From JBEBVQ01 sp964636205 (lineage in GTDB: Bacteria; Bacteroidota; Bacteroidia; Chitinophagales; Chitinophagaceae), in contig CAZWPF010000048.1 of assembly GCA_964636205.1 (NCBI GenBank), forward strand, positions 1 through 23,349: a stretch of 23,349 nucleotides of DNA, written 5' to 3'. The position numbers and the translations under genes are program-made. The stretch's first letter is position 1, and each line of letters opens with the position of its first letter. The notes under the pieces are model-generated. The model made no database searches. It saw only the letters and a list, made by a program, of their open reading frames with translations, and was not told the DNA's origin. Positions 16,474 through 23,349 of the stretch are shown piece after piece.

Positions 16474-16998
16474 TTACTCTGCCTCGCCGGCGGCTTCTAT
16501 CGCTTCCTTCCGATCACCTTTTTCGATTCTCAAGCCAACATGTAATACCTCCGGCAAAGGATTTACCCTCATGTCTTGTTCTAATTCAAACTCGTAAGTA
16601 CCTGGTTTGTTCAGGAAGCCGGGATCTCTGACATCAGTGATAGGCATTCGATGTTCCCAGATACTGCCCATTCCTCTCCCCAGCCATTGACCTGCAGGAG
16701 TGGCCAGCGGCACTTCGATTCGGGTAATGGTACCGACCGTATCACCCGGTTGCTTTGCCTTTATCCTTAACCATAGATTAGAAAACTGGTAGGCATCGGT
16801 ATGTCGGATGATAAAATACATGGAGTAATACACTGTAGTATCAGTGACTTCGAATCGAAATTCCGGTTTGTATTCGTAGTCCCACTTATTATTCGGGATA
16901 CTATAGTGCTTCTGATAGTAGGGTGATGACATACAAGCCCCCAGCAGCACACAGCAACTGAACATCAAAAAATAGCGCACCCACATCTGGTATTTCAA
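16474..16998 (-). CDS. gldH: Gliding motility lipoprotein GldH
   Basis: A 174-residue lipoprotein. The signal peptide YFLMFSCCVLLGAC ends in the lipobox LGAC at Cys22. The mature part matches GldH: YSIPNNKWDYEYKPEFRFEV near the start, YYSMYFIIRHTDAYQFSNLWLRI, and GRGMGSIWEHRMPI further on, ending with a beta-strand EVLHVGLRIEKGD. GldH is needed for gliding in Flavobacterium and is one of the lipoproteins accompanying the GldK/L/M/N T9SS motor, though many non-motile Bacteroidota carry it. It is likely at the periplasmic face of the envelope. Gene order is yicC, gldH, histidine kinase, with gaps of 28 and 10 bases, which indicates cotranscription from the yicC promoter. Confidence 0.9.
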   Translation of the reverse strand: MKYQMWVRYFLMFSCCVLLGACMSSPYYQKHYSIPNNKWDYEYKPEFRFEVTDTTVYYSMYFIIRHTDAYQFSNLWLRIKAKQPGDTVGTITRIEVPLATPAGQWLGRGMGSIWEHRMPITDVRDPGFLNKPGTYEFELEQDMRVNPLPEVLHVGLRIEKGDRKEAIEAAGEAE

Positions 16999-17026
16999 GT
17001 TGAATATTATTTAAATCATGTGCTCA

Positions 17027-17902
17027 CTAAAGCACGTTCAAAACCTGTTCTTTAGATTTTTCCAGTTCATCTTTCATTTGAATGACGAATTGTTGGATGG
17101 CCGCATCGTTTGCTTTCGCACCCAGAGTGTTGATCTCGCGACCTATTTCCTGGAGGGTAAATCCGAGCATTTTCCCCTTAGCGACCTCATCGCGATTCAT
17201 GATCTCTTTAAAATAGACGCAATGCTGCGTTAATCTTGTCTTCTCTTCTGAAAAATCCATCCGCTCGATATAAAAAATCATCTCCTGTTCTAGACGATTG
17301 GCATCGACCTTTCCGGAGCCCACCATTTCTTCCAACGCCTGTTGCATCCGATTGCGAACCCGCTCAATTCGCTGTACTTCCAGAGGCTGAATTTTGATCA
17401 ATAATTCCTCGATATTCGCAATTCGTGTTAATAAATCTCTTTCGATTGCAGCTCCTTCCGTTCGGCGATGTTGGCTCAACTGGGAAGCTGCCGCTTCGAC
17501 TACCTCTTTGATCTGTTGCCATTCCTCCTTCGAAATCATGTCCTGATCGGCCACCACTACTTCCGGCATTCTCATCAGTGTTGCCAGCACCTGCTCCTCG
17601 GGAATCGCCAATTCTTCTACAATCTGGCGCATACTTTGGTAATAGTGCTTTGCAAGGGATGTGTTGACAACCATCGGGCGACTAGCACCATCCTGCTTCA
17701 CAGAAATAGTAATATCCATGGTACCCCTTACCAGAAGACTGCTCAATAAAGCTCTGATATCCAGCTCATATGCTTTTAAAACCGGCGGGAGCTTGGTAGT
17801 AACATCAAACGATTTTCCATTCAGAGATTTAATCTCTACTACTACCTGCCGATCACTTACGACGCTTTCGGCCCGGCCAAACCCGGTCATTGAATATAGC
17901 AT
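17027..17902 (-). CDS. YicC family endoribonuclease
   Basis: A 291-residue cytosolic protein of usual family length. It begins with the diagnostic MLYSMTGFGRAE, continues with VVEIKSLNGKSFDV, and ends in the DUF1732 domain with LTQHCVYFKEI, KGKMLGFTLQEIGREINTLG and AKANDAAIQQFVIQMKDELE. YicC-type proteins have been shown to act as endoribonucleases on RNA in other bacteria; the details in Bacteroidota are not known. It is the first gene of the leftward cluster with gldH and the histidine kinase, and a TAnnTTTG element sits 21 bases upstream. The gmk gene that often follows yicC is absent here. Confidence 0.92.
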   Translation of the reverse strand: MLYSMTGFGRAESVVSDRQVVVEIKSLNGKSFDVTTKLPPVLKAYELDIRALLSSLLVRGTMDITISVKQDGASRPMVVNTSLAKHYYQSMRQIVEELAIPEEQVLATLMRMPEVVVADQDMISKEEWQQIKEVVEAAASQLSQHRRTEGAAIERDLLTRIANIEELLIKIQPLEVQRIERVRNRMQQALEEMVGSGKVDANRLEQEMIFYIERMDFSEEKTRLTQHCVYFKEIMNRDEVAKGKMLGFTLQEIGREINTLGAKANDAAIQQFVIQMKDELEKSKEQVLNVL

Positions 17903-17922
17903 AATGTATTGGTTGTGACAGA

Positions 17923-17930
17923 CAAAGTTA
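17923..17930 (-). promoter_or_regulatory. Predicted -7 element of the yicC-gldH-kinase cluster
   Basis: On the minus strand TAACTTTG (17930-17923) matches TAnnTTTG and lies 20 bases before the yicC ATG. No strong -33 TTTG is present. Confidence 0.42.
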
Positions 17931-18177
17931 CCAGTTACTATCTTTTATATAGATTTTCAGAGGCTCAAGTTAAGGCATATTTTTTTTGCAGCTGTATAAT
18001 TAAGCTGTTTCCGACCAACTTTAGCCCCGTGTTTCAGTATGATTGTTGACCCTAAAATAACCAACAAATCTCTTACAAGACATAGATCCGGAATATCTCC
18101 CTAGATGGTTGTGCGTTTCAATATAATATAAAGCTTATTAATACCGTTTTGTTGCTAAATAGTATTTTTACATTAAC

Positions 18178-18209
18178 CTTGGCACTAAAGCCGTTTTCGT
18201 GTAAGTTTG
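18178..18209 (+). promoter_or_regulatory. Predicted porZ promoter
   Basis: TAAGTTTG at 18202-18209 matches TAnnTTTG, with CTTG at 18178-18181 and 20 bases between. Start of transcription near 18216 leaves room for the ATG at 18247. Confidence 0.52.
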
Positions 18210-18246
18210 GTTATCCCGATCCTTGCGAGAGGAAAAATATAAAACA

Positions 18247-20589
18247 ATGACAAAATCTTTCCGGTACCTGAGAGGGCTCAACAGCATACAAAAGCAATCA
18301 TTCATTTTTTCAGTATTTGGTATTCTGCTTACACTTCTGGTGGGGATACCTACTGCCAATATTTTTGCTCAAGGGCGCCCCATCGGGTTCTGGCGTTCTC
18401 ATCTGCCTTACAATAATGTGCGCAGCATGGCTACAGATGGCCGTACCATCTTTGCTGCTACACAACTCAGCATGTTTACTAAAGATATTATAACCGACGA
18501 ATGGAGTCAGTATTCCAAAACCGAGGGCATGTCTGATATTCAAATGTCCTGTATCGGTTACGATCCTTATACGGAGATGGTCATTCTCGCGTATCAAAAC
18601 GGCAATATCGATCTATTCAGAAACAATTCGTTCTATAATATTCCCGATTTAAAACTAAAATCGGTTTCAGGATCCAAAACTATTCATGATATCTATACAG
18701 AGAACGGCTATGCCTATTTAAGTACAGGTATTGGCGTGATTGTAATCGATCTGGAAGAGAGAGAAATAAGGGAAACCTATACCTTCTATCAGGAATCGCA
18801 GGAAGTGGCAACTACCGGCTTTATTGCTGTTGGCGATTACTACTACATTTCTACGGCCAGTGGACTATATCGGACACCCAAGAGCAATATGAATCCACAG
18901 ATTCCGTCTTCCTGGAATTTAATTGGTGAAGGGAAGAGACTGGATCACATTGCCGCGGTTGAAAATCGTGTTTTCGTCGCGGGGATAGACAGTGTGTATG
19001 TTCTGGAAAGTGATTCGCTCCGTTTCATTTATCAGACCGATAGCACAACCGTCAATATAGACGGAGGCAATAATTCTTTATGGATTCACACTTTTCACGA
19101 AGAAAAAGGGGGGATCGTTTATAAAATGAACCTTAACTACGATATTATCGGTTCGATATGGGGAGGCAAGCCGGTCGCTCTGTTAGAGATGGCGGATAAC
19201 TCAATTTGGGTGGCAGATGAATATCTGGGCTTGATGCTTTACAATCGGGAAAAAGATATTCTCGAACCACACAACTCGCCCGGTCCCAATTGGCATGGAG
19301 CGTATGATATATATGCTGAAAACGAAACTATTTGGATTGCACATGGAGCGTTCAACGAACTTTATCAGCCACAAGGAAATCGTTCCGGCATTTCCCGTTT
19401 ATTACCCCATGGTTGGCACAGCCATAACTACAACACCTTTGAGGTGTTTAAAGTCAATGGTATGACTGATTTTGTTGCGATCACTAAAAATCCGGTTGAT
19501 AATTCTCTATGGGCGGGATCTTTGGCAACCGGATTATTCATCTTCCATCCCGATGATACCTATGAAATCCTCTACCAAGGTTCTGCGCTGGAAACACAGG
19601 CTTTGGACAAAAATATGGTATCGGCCAACAGTATTGTAGCGGATGACAAAGGGAACATGTGGATCACACAACATATGTCGCAACGAGAATTGGCGGTTCG
19701 TACTAAAGATGGCAACTGGTACCATTTCGGCACCCCCTATTCCAGAACCCTGCCCCACTCGGCGGCTGGTTTGCTGATCGATGGAGCGGGGCAAAAATGG
19801 TTTCATGCGGCGCACGGACCGGCAATGGTGATTGTTTATGATGACAATAATACCATTGAGAACTCCGCAGATGATCGGCATAGAGCATTCGGATCTAATG
19901 AAAATATACCGGGGACCAGGGTACATTCCATGGCATTAGATAAAACTGGTACTATCTGGATAGGAACAGATGATGGGATTGCATGGATCAGTTGCCCCGA
20001 ACAAGCGTTCCAAAACAACTGCCTTCCTGAACTTCCCAAAGTGCAATACGATCAGTTTGTAGGTCACTTGTTCATGGAAGAGCAGGTGCGGACTATTGCG
20101 GTAGATGGAGCCAATAGAAAATGGATCGGTACCAATAACGGAGCCTGGTTGGTATCCCCGGATGGTACGGAAATTATCTATCGCTTTACCGAGGAAAACA
20201 GTCCTCTCCCCTCCAATATAGTCCACAAAATTGCCATCGATGGCAAAACCGGAGACGTGTATTTTGGCACGGACAATGGGTTGGTGAGCTTTAGAAGTAC
20301 AGCTACTGAAGGATTTACAGAAGACTCCAAAATCGTTGCCTATCCCAATCCGGTACCTTCGGGTTGGAAAGGCACCATTGGTATGCGTGGTTTTACCGAA
20401 AATGCAGATGTCCGAATAACCGACATTTCCGGTCAACTGGTTTATCGCACCACCGCCCTTGGCGGTCAAGCAGTTTGGGACGGGAAAGACTATACAGGCA
20501 AAAGGGCACAGTCGGGCGTTTATTTAATTTTCGCAACTAATAAAGACGGATCGCAAACGAATACCGGAAAAATTGTCTTTCTGGAGTAG
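18247..20589 (+). CDS. porZ: Type IX secretion system surface protein PorZ
   Basis: A 780-residue exported protein from ATG 18247; an upstream TTG at 18223 would add eight residues but lies right at the predicted transcription start. A signal peptide with a long basic N-region and the core FSVFGILLTLLVGIPTANIFA precedes a mature start at QGRPIGFWRSHLPYNNV. The following text, including EWSQYSKTEGMSD, AYQNGNIDLFRNNSFYNIPD and YLSTGIGVIVIDLE, is highly typical of PorZ. Two beta-propellers (about residues 30-690) carry repeated blades such as GTIWIGTDDGIAWI and RKWIGTNNGAWLV. The C-terminal domain (about 695-780) starts IVAYPNPV and has GVYLIF and GKIVFLE, a T9SS type A sorting-domain pattern. 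In Porphyromonas, PorZ is a surface component of the attachment complex that processes T9SS cargo. It is a single-gene unit here. Confidence 0.88.
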   Translation: MTKSFRYLRGLNSIQKQSFIFSVFGILLTLLVGIPTANIFAQGRPIGFWRSHLPYNNVRSMATDGRTIFAATQLSMFTKDIITDEWSQYSKTEGMSDIQMSCIGYDPYTEMVILAYQNGNIDLFRNNSFYNIPDLKLKSVSGSKTIHDIYTENGYAYLSTGIGVIVIDLEEREIRETYTFYQESQEVATTGFIAVGDYYYISTASGLYRTPKSNMNPQIPSSWNLIGEGKRLDHIAAVENRVFVAGIDSVYVLESDSLRFIYQTDSTTVNIDGGNNSLWIHTFHEEKGGIVYKMNLNYDIIGSIWGGKPVALLEMADNSIWVADEYLGLMLYNREKDILEPHNSPGPNWHGAYDIYAENETIWIAHGAFNELYQPQGNRSGISRLLPHGWHSHNYNTFEVFKVNGMTDFVAITKNPVDNSLWAGSLATGLFIFHPDDTYEILYQGSALETQALDKNMVSANSIVADDKGNMWITQHMSQRELAVRTKDGNWYHFGTPYSRTLPHSAAGLLIDGAGQKWFHAAHGPAMVIVYDDNNTIENSADDRHRAFGSNENIPGTRVHSMALDKTGTIWIGTDDGIAWISCPEQAFQNNCLPELPKVQYDQFVGHLFMEEQVRTIAVDGANRKWIGTNNGAWLVSPDGTEIIYRFTEENSPLPSNIVHKIAIDGKTGDVYFGTDNGLVSFRSTATEGFTEDSKIVAYPNPVPSGWKGTIGMRGFTENADVRITDISGQLVYRTTALGGQAVWDGKDYTGKRAQSGVYLIFATNKDGSQTNTGKIVFLE

Positions 20590-20595
20590 TTACCA

Positions 20596-20617
20596 AGACG
20601 GTTACACGTCTGATTTT
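20596..20617 (+). terminator. Weak possible terminator after porZ
   Basis: AGACG (20596-20600) pairs with CGTCT (20607-20611) around a 6-base loop, and GATTTT follows. The stem is only 5 bp, so this is tentative. Confidence 0.3.
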
Positions 20618-20662
20618 AAAAGCATGGGGTTAAAGTAATCATCCGGTTGGGTAATTAATAAC

Positions 20663-20670
20663 TAACTTTG
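20663..20670 (+). promoter_or_regulatory. Predicted -7 element of the leucyl aminopeptidase gene
   Basis: TAACTTTG at 20663-20670 matches TAnnTTTG, 20 bases before ATG 20691. The -33 half is not convincing. Confidence 0.42.
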
Positions 20671-20690
20671 CGTCGCACAAATTACGACTT

Positions 20691-22127
20691 ATGAAATTTA
20701 AGATCGTCAGTAATACTGAAGACCAACACCAATTACACATCATAGATGAAGCCGGGAAATTATCTGCACTTACATCCCTAACTGATGAACAAAGAAAATT
20801 CGCAACGGCAACCTTCAAGAGAGATCAACCCTTAGCGGTCATCAATCAGTATAACAGAATCCTGTTTATCTACCTTCTGAAACCCAAGGCAAACCAATGG
20901 CAAACTAACGAGCAATATAGAAAAGCCGGTGCCGGAATGCTTCAACAGATCAATGCTCAAGGCATCGAAAGCCTGCTGATCACGGCTGATACGGATCATT
21001 CGAATGCGCTTCTGTTAGCAGCTGAGGGGATGGCACTCGCGTCCTATCAGTTTCTAAAATACCATAGTGATGCAAAGAAAAAAGCTTACACTTTAAAGAC
21101 TATTTGCTTTGTCCGTAAAACAATCAATAACAAAGAGCTAAAGCAATTGGAGATTGTCACAGATGCTGTGTATCAAGCTCGCGATCTGGTAAATGAGCCC
21201 CTAAATTTTTTAACTGCGGAGCAACTCTCGAAAGAATTTTCGCGAATGGGCAAAGAAGCGGGATTCAAGGTAACTGTATTGAACAAATCTCGGATTGAAA
21301 AGGAAAAGATGGGCGGCATTTTAGCCGTTAATAAAGGCAGTATACAACCTCCGACCTTTTCTATCATGGAATACAAGCCTGCCAAGCCAATCAACAAACG
21401 TCCGTTAGTTTTGGTAGGAAAGGGAATCGTGTATGACACAGGCGGATTATCCCTGAAACCAACTCCGGAGTCGATGGATCGAATGAAGAGCGACATGAGC
21501 GGAGCAGCCTTGGTAAGTAGCGCCATGTATGCGATTGCCCGTATGGAATTACCGGTGCATATCATCGCGTTGGTACCTGCGACAGAAAACCGTCCAGGAT
21601 TGGATGCCTATGTACCGGGTGATGTGATCACAATGTATAGCGGTACCACAGTAGAAGTATTGAATACCGATGCAGAAGGCCGATTAGTGCTCGCGGATGC
21701 ATTGCATTGGGCAAAGAGATATCAACCTGAATTGGTATTGGATTTTGCGACGCTCACGGGTGCTGCGGCTGTGGCTATTGGGGAGCACGCGATCGTTTGT
21801 ATGGGAACGGCTGAGGAAAATGTAAAAAGTAAACTCCGCGATAGTGGTTTCAGTCAGTACGAAAGATTAGTAGAATATCCGCTCTGGGAGGAGTATGGCG
21901 ATATGATCAAATCCGATATTGCTGATCTAAAAAACATCGGGGGACGCTCTGCCGGAGCTATCACAGCCGGTAAGTTCCTGGAACACTTCACCGATTATCC
22001 TTGGATGCATTTTGATATTGCAGGGGTCTCTTTTGCGCAATCGAAGAAATATTATACTCCGGCAGGAGGTACAGGATACGGACTACGTATGCTGCTCGAT
22101 TTTGTACAACAATATGCGACCAAATAA
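20691..22127 (+). CDS. Leucyl aminopeptidase, M17 family
   Basis: A 478-residue cytosolic metallopeptidase that removes N-terminal residues from peptides using two metal ions. An N-terminal macrodomain-like part (about 1-160) precedes the catalytic domain. The active-site set is complete: GKGIVYDTGGLSLKP gives Lys244, Asp249 and Lys256; MKSDMSGAA gives the next Asp; NTDAEGRLVLADAL gives Asp327, Glu329 and Arg331. The end also fits the family, with DIADLKNIGGRSAGAITAGK and WMHFDIAGV. The start ATG follows a promoter element by 20 bases. pdxA begins 78 bases downstream on the same strand with no clear promoter, so readthrough is possible. PepA of Escherichia coli also binds DNA; nothing here addresses that. 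Confidence 0.93.
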   Translation: MKFKIVSNTEDQHQLHIIDEAGKLSALTSLTDEQRKFATATFKRDQPLAVINQYNRILFIYLLKPKANQWQTNEQYRKAGAGMLQQINAQGIESLLITADTDHSNALLLAAEGMALASYQFLKYHSDAKKKAYTLKTICFVRKTINNKELKQLEIVTDAVYQARDLVNEPLNFLTAEQLSKEFSRMGKEAGFKVTVLNKSRIEKEKMGGILAVNKGSIQPPTFSIMEYKPAKPINKRPLVLVGKGIVYDTGGLSLKPTPESMDRMKSDMSGAALVSSAMYAIARMELPVHIIALVPATENRPGLDAYVPGDVITMYSGTTVEVLNTDAEGRLVLADALHWAKRYQPELVLDFATLTGAAAVAIGEHAIVCMGTAEENVKSKLRDSGFSQYERLVEYPLWEEYGDMIKSDIADLKNIGGRSAGAITAGKFLEHFTDYPWMHFDIAGVSFAQSKKYYTPAGGTGYGLRMLLDFVQQYATK

Positions 22128-22205
22128 ATTCATGCTTATTTAATAGGGAGAATGAGCGAGTACTGCCCACTCCCTTTTAAAATCTATCTAAACAATTTTA
22201 TAGCC

Positions 22206-23252
22206 ATGGGAAAACCAATCATTGGTATTACAACAGGCGATTTGAACGGAATCGGAATTGAGTTAATCATCAAAACCCTTTCCGATACGCGTATAATGGA
22301 CTTTTGCACTCCGGTCGTATTTGCATCTAATAAGGTGATCAATTACTACAGAAGAATAGTCACCGAACACAATTTTAGCTTCACCAGTACTAAGGACATG
22401 GAAAAGCTAAATCCAAAGACGGTCAATATATTCAACTGTTGGGACGAAGAAGTTCCCATGCAGCCTGGTGCACTCACGGAAACCGGTGGTAAATATGCCG
22501 TTCGCTCCCTCATGGTGGCGACGCAGTGCTTGAAAGACGGACAATTGGATGCAATGGTAACAGCACCTATAAATAAAGCCAATACTCAATTACCCGATTT
22601 CCCTTACACCGGTCATACCCCGTTTTTGAAAGACAAGTTCGAAGCAAAGGATGTCTTGATGCTGCTGTATAACGACCAGTTAAGAGTGGCACTTGTAACT
22701 GAGCACGTGCCCATTGGTAAGGTAGCGGGATTGATCACCAAAGAGATGTTGCAATCTAAACTTCAGTTACTACGCGAAACAATGACGCGTGATTTCGGTA
22801 TTGATAAGCCCCGAATTGCTGTGCTCGGACTGAATCCACATGCCGGAGATGAGGGAAATATTGGTATAGAAGAACAACAATTAATACAACCGGTAATCGA
22901 ACAGCAGCAGCAACAAGGGAATTTAGTGTTCGGACCGTACAGCGCTGATGCATTTTTCGCCAGACACCACTACCAATCTTTTGATGCGGTATTAGCAATG
23001 TATCACGATCAGGGATTAGTACCGTTTAAAACCATTGCCGGCGACAGCGGAATCAATTATACGGCGGGGTTGCCGGTGATCAGAACTTCTCCTGATCATG
23101 GTACTGCATTTGACATAGCCGGGAAAAATATTGCTGAACCTACCTCGTTCAGAGAAGCAATTTTCCAGGCAATCGCCTTACTCAAGCAAAGAGAAGAATA
23201 TGCGACTAACACCGCGAACCCACTGAGAAGAGGAAGGATTGAGAAAGAATAG
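22206..23252 (+). CDS. pdxA: 4-hydroxythreonine-4-phosphate dehydrogenase PdxA
   Basis: A 348-residue enzyme of the DXP-dependent vitamin B6 pathway; it oxidises 4-phosphohydroxy-L-threonine, whose product is used with deoxyxylulose phosphate by PdxJ. Family motifs are in order: GITTGDLNGIGIELIIK at the start, VTAPINKANTQLPDFPYTGH, TEHVPIGKV, LGLNPHAGDEGNIG, and AMYHDQGLVPFKTI with SPDHGTAFDIAGK. The metal-ligand histidines expected in TEHVP, NPHAG and MYHDQ are present. The common GHTE motif reads GHTP here. The frame is open from 22152, but homologues begin directly at GKPIIGITTGD, so ATG 22206 is preferred. A short Lys/Glu/Arg tail ends the protein just before a purine-rich simple repeat. 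Confidence 0.93.
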   Translation: MGKPIIGITTGDLNGIGIELIIKTLSDTRIMDFCTPVVFASNKVINYYRRIVTEHNFSFTSTKDMEKLNPKTVNIFNCWDEEVPMQPGALTETGGKYAVRSLMVATQCLKDGQLDAMVTAPINKANTQLPDFPYTGHTPFLKDKFEAKDVLMLLYNDQLRVALVTEHVPIGKVAGLITKEMLQSKLQLLRETMTRDFGIDKPRIAVLGLNPHAGDEGNIGIEEQQLIQPVIEQQQQQGNLVFGPYSADAFFARHHYQSFDAVLAMYHDQGLVPFKTIAGDSGINYTAGLPVIRTSPDHGTAFDIAGKNIAEPTSFREAIFQAIALLKQREEYATNTANPLRRGRIEKE

Positions 23253-23261
23253 AAGCTGGGC

Positions 23262-23308
23262 GGGAAAGAGAAAGAGAAAGAGAAAGAGAGAGTGGGTGTG
23301 GGTGTGTG
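23262..23308 (+). repeat. Purine-rich microsatellite and GT-rich tract after pdxA
   Basis: Four perfect copies of GAAAGA (23264-23287) run into GAGAG and then a G/T-only tract (GTGGGTGTGGGTGTGTG, 23292-23308). The tract begins ten bases after the pdxA stop. The rest of the window (23309-23349) contains no feature that I can identify. Confidence 0.9.
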
Positions 23309-23349
23309 AAGCACTGGATAAACTAGTTGGTTAGATAAATTACGGACTA

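Larger units (their letters stand above)
17903..18246. other. 344-bp divergent intergenic region between yicC and porZ
   Basis: This stretch contains the yicC promoter at its left end and the porZ promoter at its right end. The middle (about 17960-18170) is AT-rich, has a run of eight Ts (near 17980) and a short inverted repeat CAGCT...AGCTG, but no open frame or RNA that I can support. Confidence 0.6.

Noticed and set aside
22149..22191. Loose inverted repeat AGGGAG...CTCCCT between pepA and pdxA
   Set aside because: A 6-bp stem with a loop of about 19 bases and only four Ts; not enough to call a terminator or riboswitch.
23096..23314. Minus-strand frame with alternating Ser-Phe residues
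   Set aside because: Its repetitive composition is just the translation of the GA-rich microsatellite, and it continues antisense into pdxA.

Overview
The window carries about twenty chromosomal genes of a Bacteroidota bacterium. The assignment rests on lineage-typical families: DUF3098 next to ftsX, a DUF3127 protein, a DUF4836 lipoprotein, the TamB/TamL pair, GldH and PorZ, the last two being parts of the gliding / type IX secretion (T9SS) machinery. At least ten transcription units are preceded by the Bacteroidota -7 element TAnnTTTG. The sequence is moderately AT-rich. The class could be Chitinophagia or a relative, but that is a guess. I see no prophage, insertion sequence, CRISPR array or defence island.

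Layout. (1) 1-2480: the first codons of a leftward rimP with a leader that holds a terminator-like hairpin; a rightward pair made of an OmpA-domain lipoprotein and a GT4-type glycosyltransferase. (2) 2178-3374: leftward ftsX then a DUF3098 membrane protein. (3) 3475-5798: a stand-alone tRNA-His(GTG) with clear promoter and terminator, then a DUF3127 OB-like protein and a DUF4836 lipoprotein. (4) 5884-7895: a BNR/Asp-box lipoprotein interrupted by a 10-N assembly gap, facing an S4-domain Hsp15-like gene with no intergenic base between them, and a small YtxH-type protein. (5) 8042-15458: tamB-tamL, an envelope assembly pair filling almost a third of the window. (6) 15498-17902: a leftward yicC-gldH-histidine kinase cluster. 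(7) 18202-22127: porZ and an M17 leucyl aminopeptidase. (8) 22206-23252: pdxA, followed by a purine-rich microsatellite.

The common theme is the cell envelope: OmpA-type peptidoglycan anchoring, cell-division FtsX, TamB/TamL outer-membrane assembly, GldH and PorZ for T9SS/gliding, and several lipoproteins. Housekeeping genes (rimP, tRNA-His, S4 protein, yicC, pepA, pdxA) are interspersed. The content looks like ordinary core genome. I found no convincing new multi-gene system. The most interesting signals are small: a possible transcription attenuator before rimP, a 12-bp perfect hairpin centred on the lipobox codons of the DUF4836 gene, and a terminator-like hairpin embedded in the antisense coding sequence of the S4 gene.
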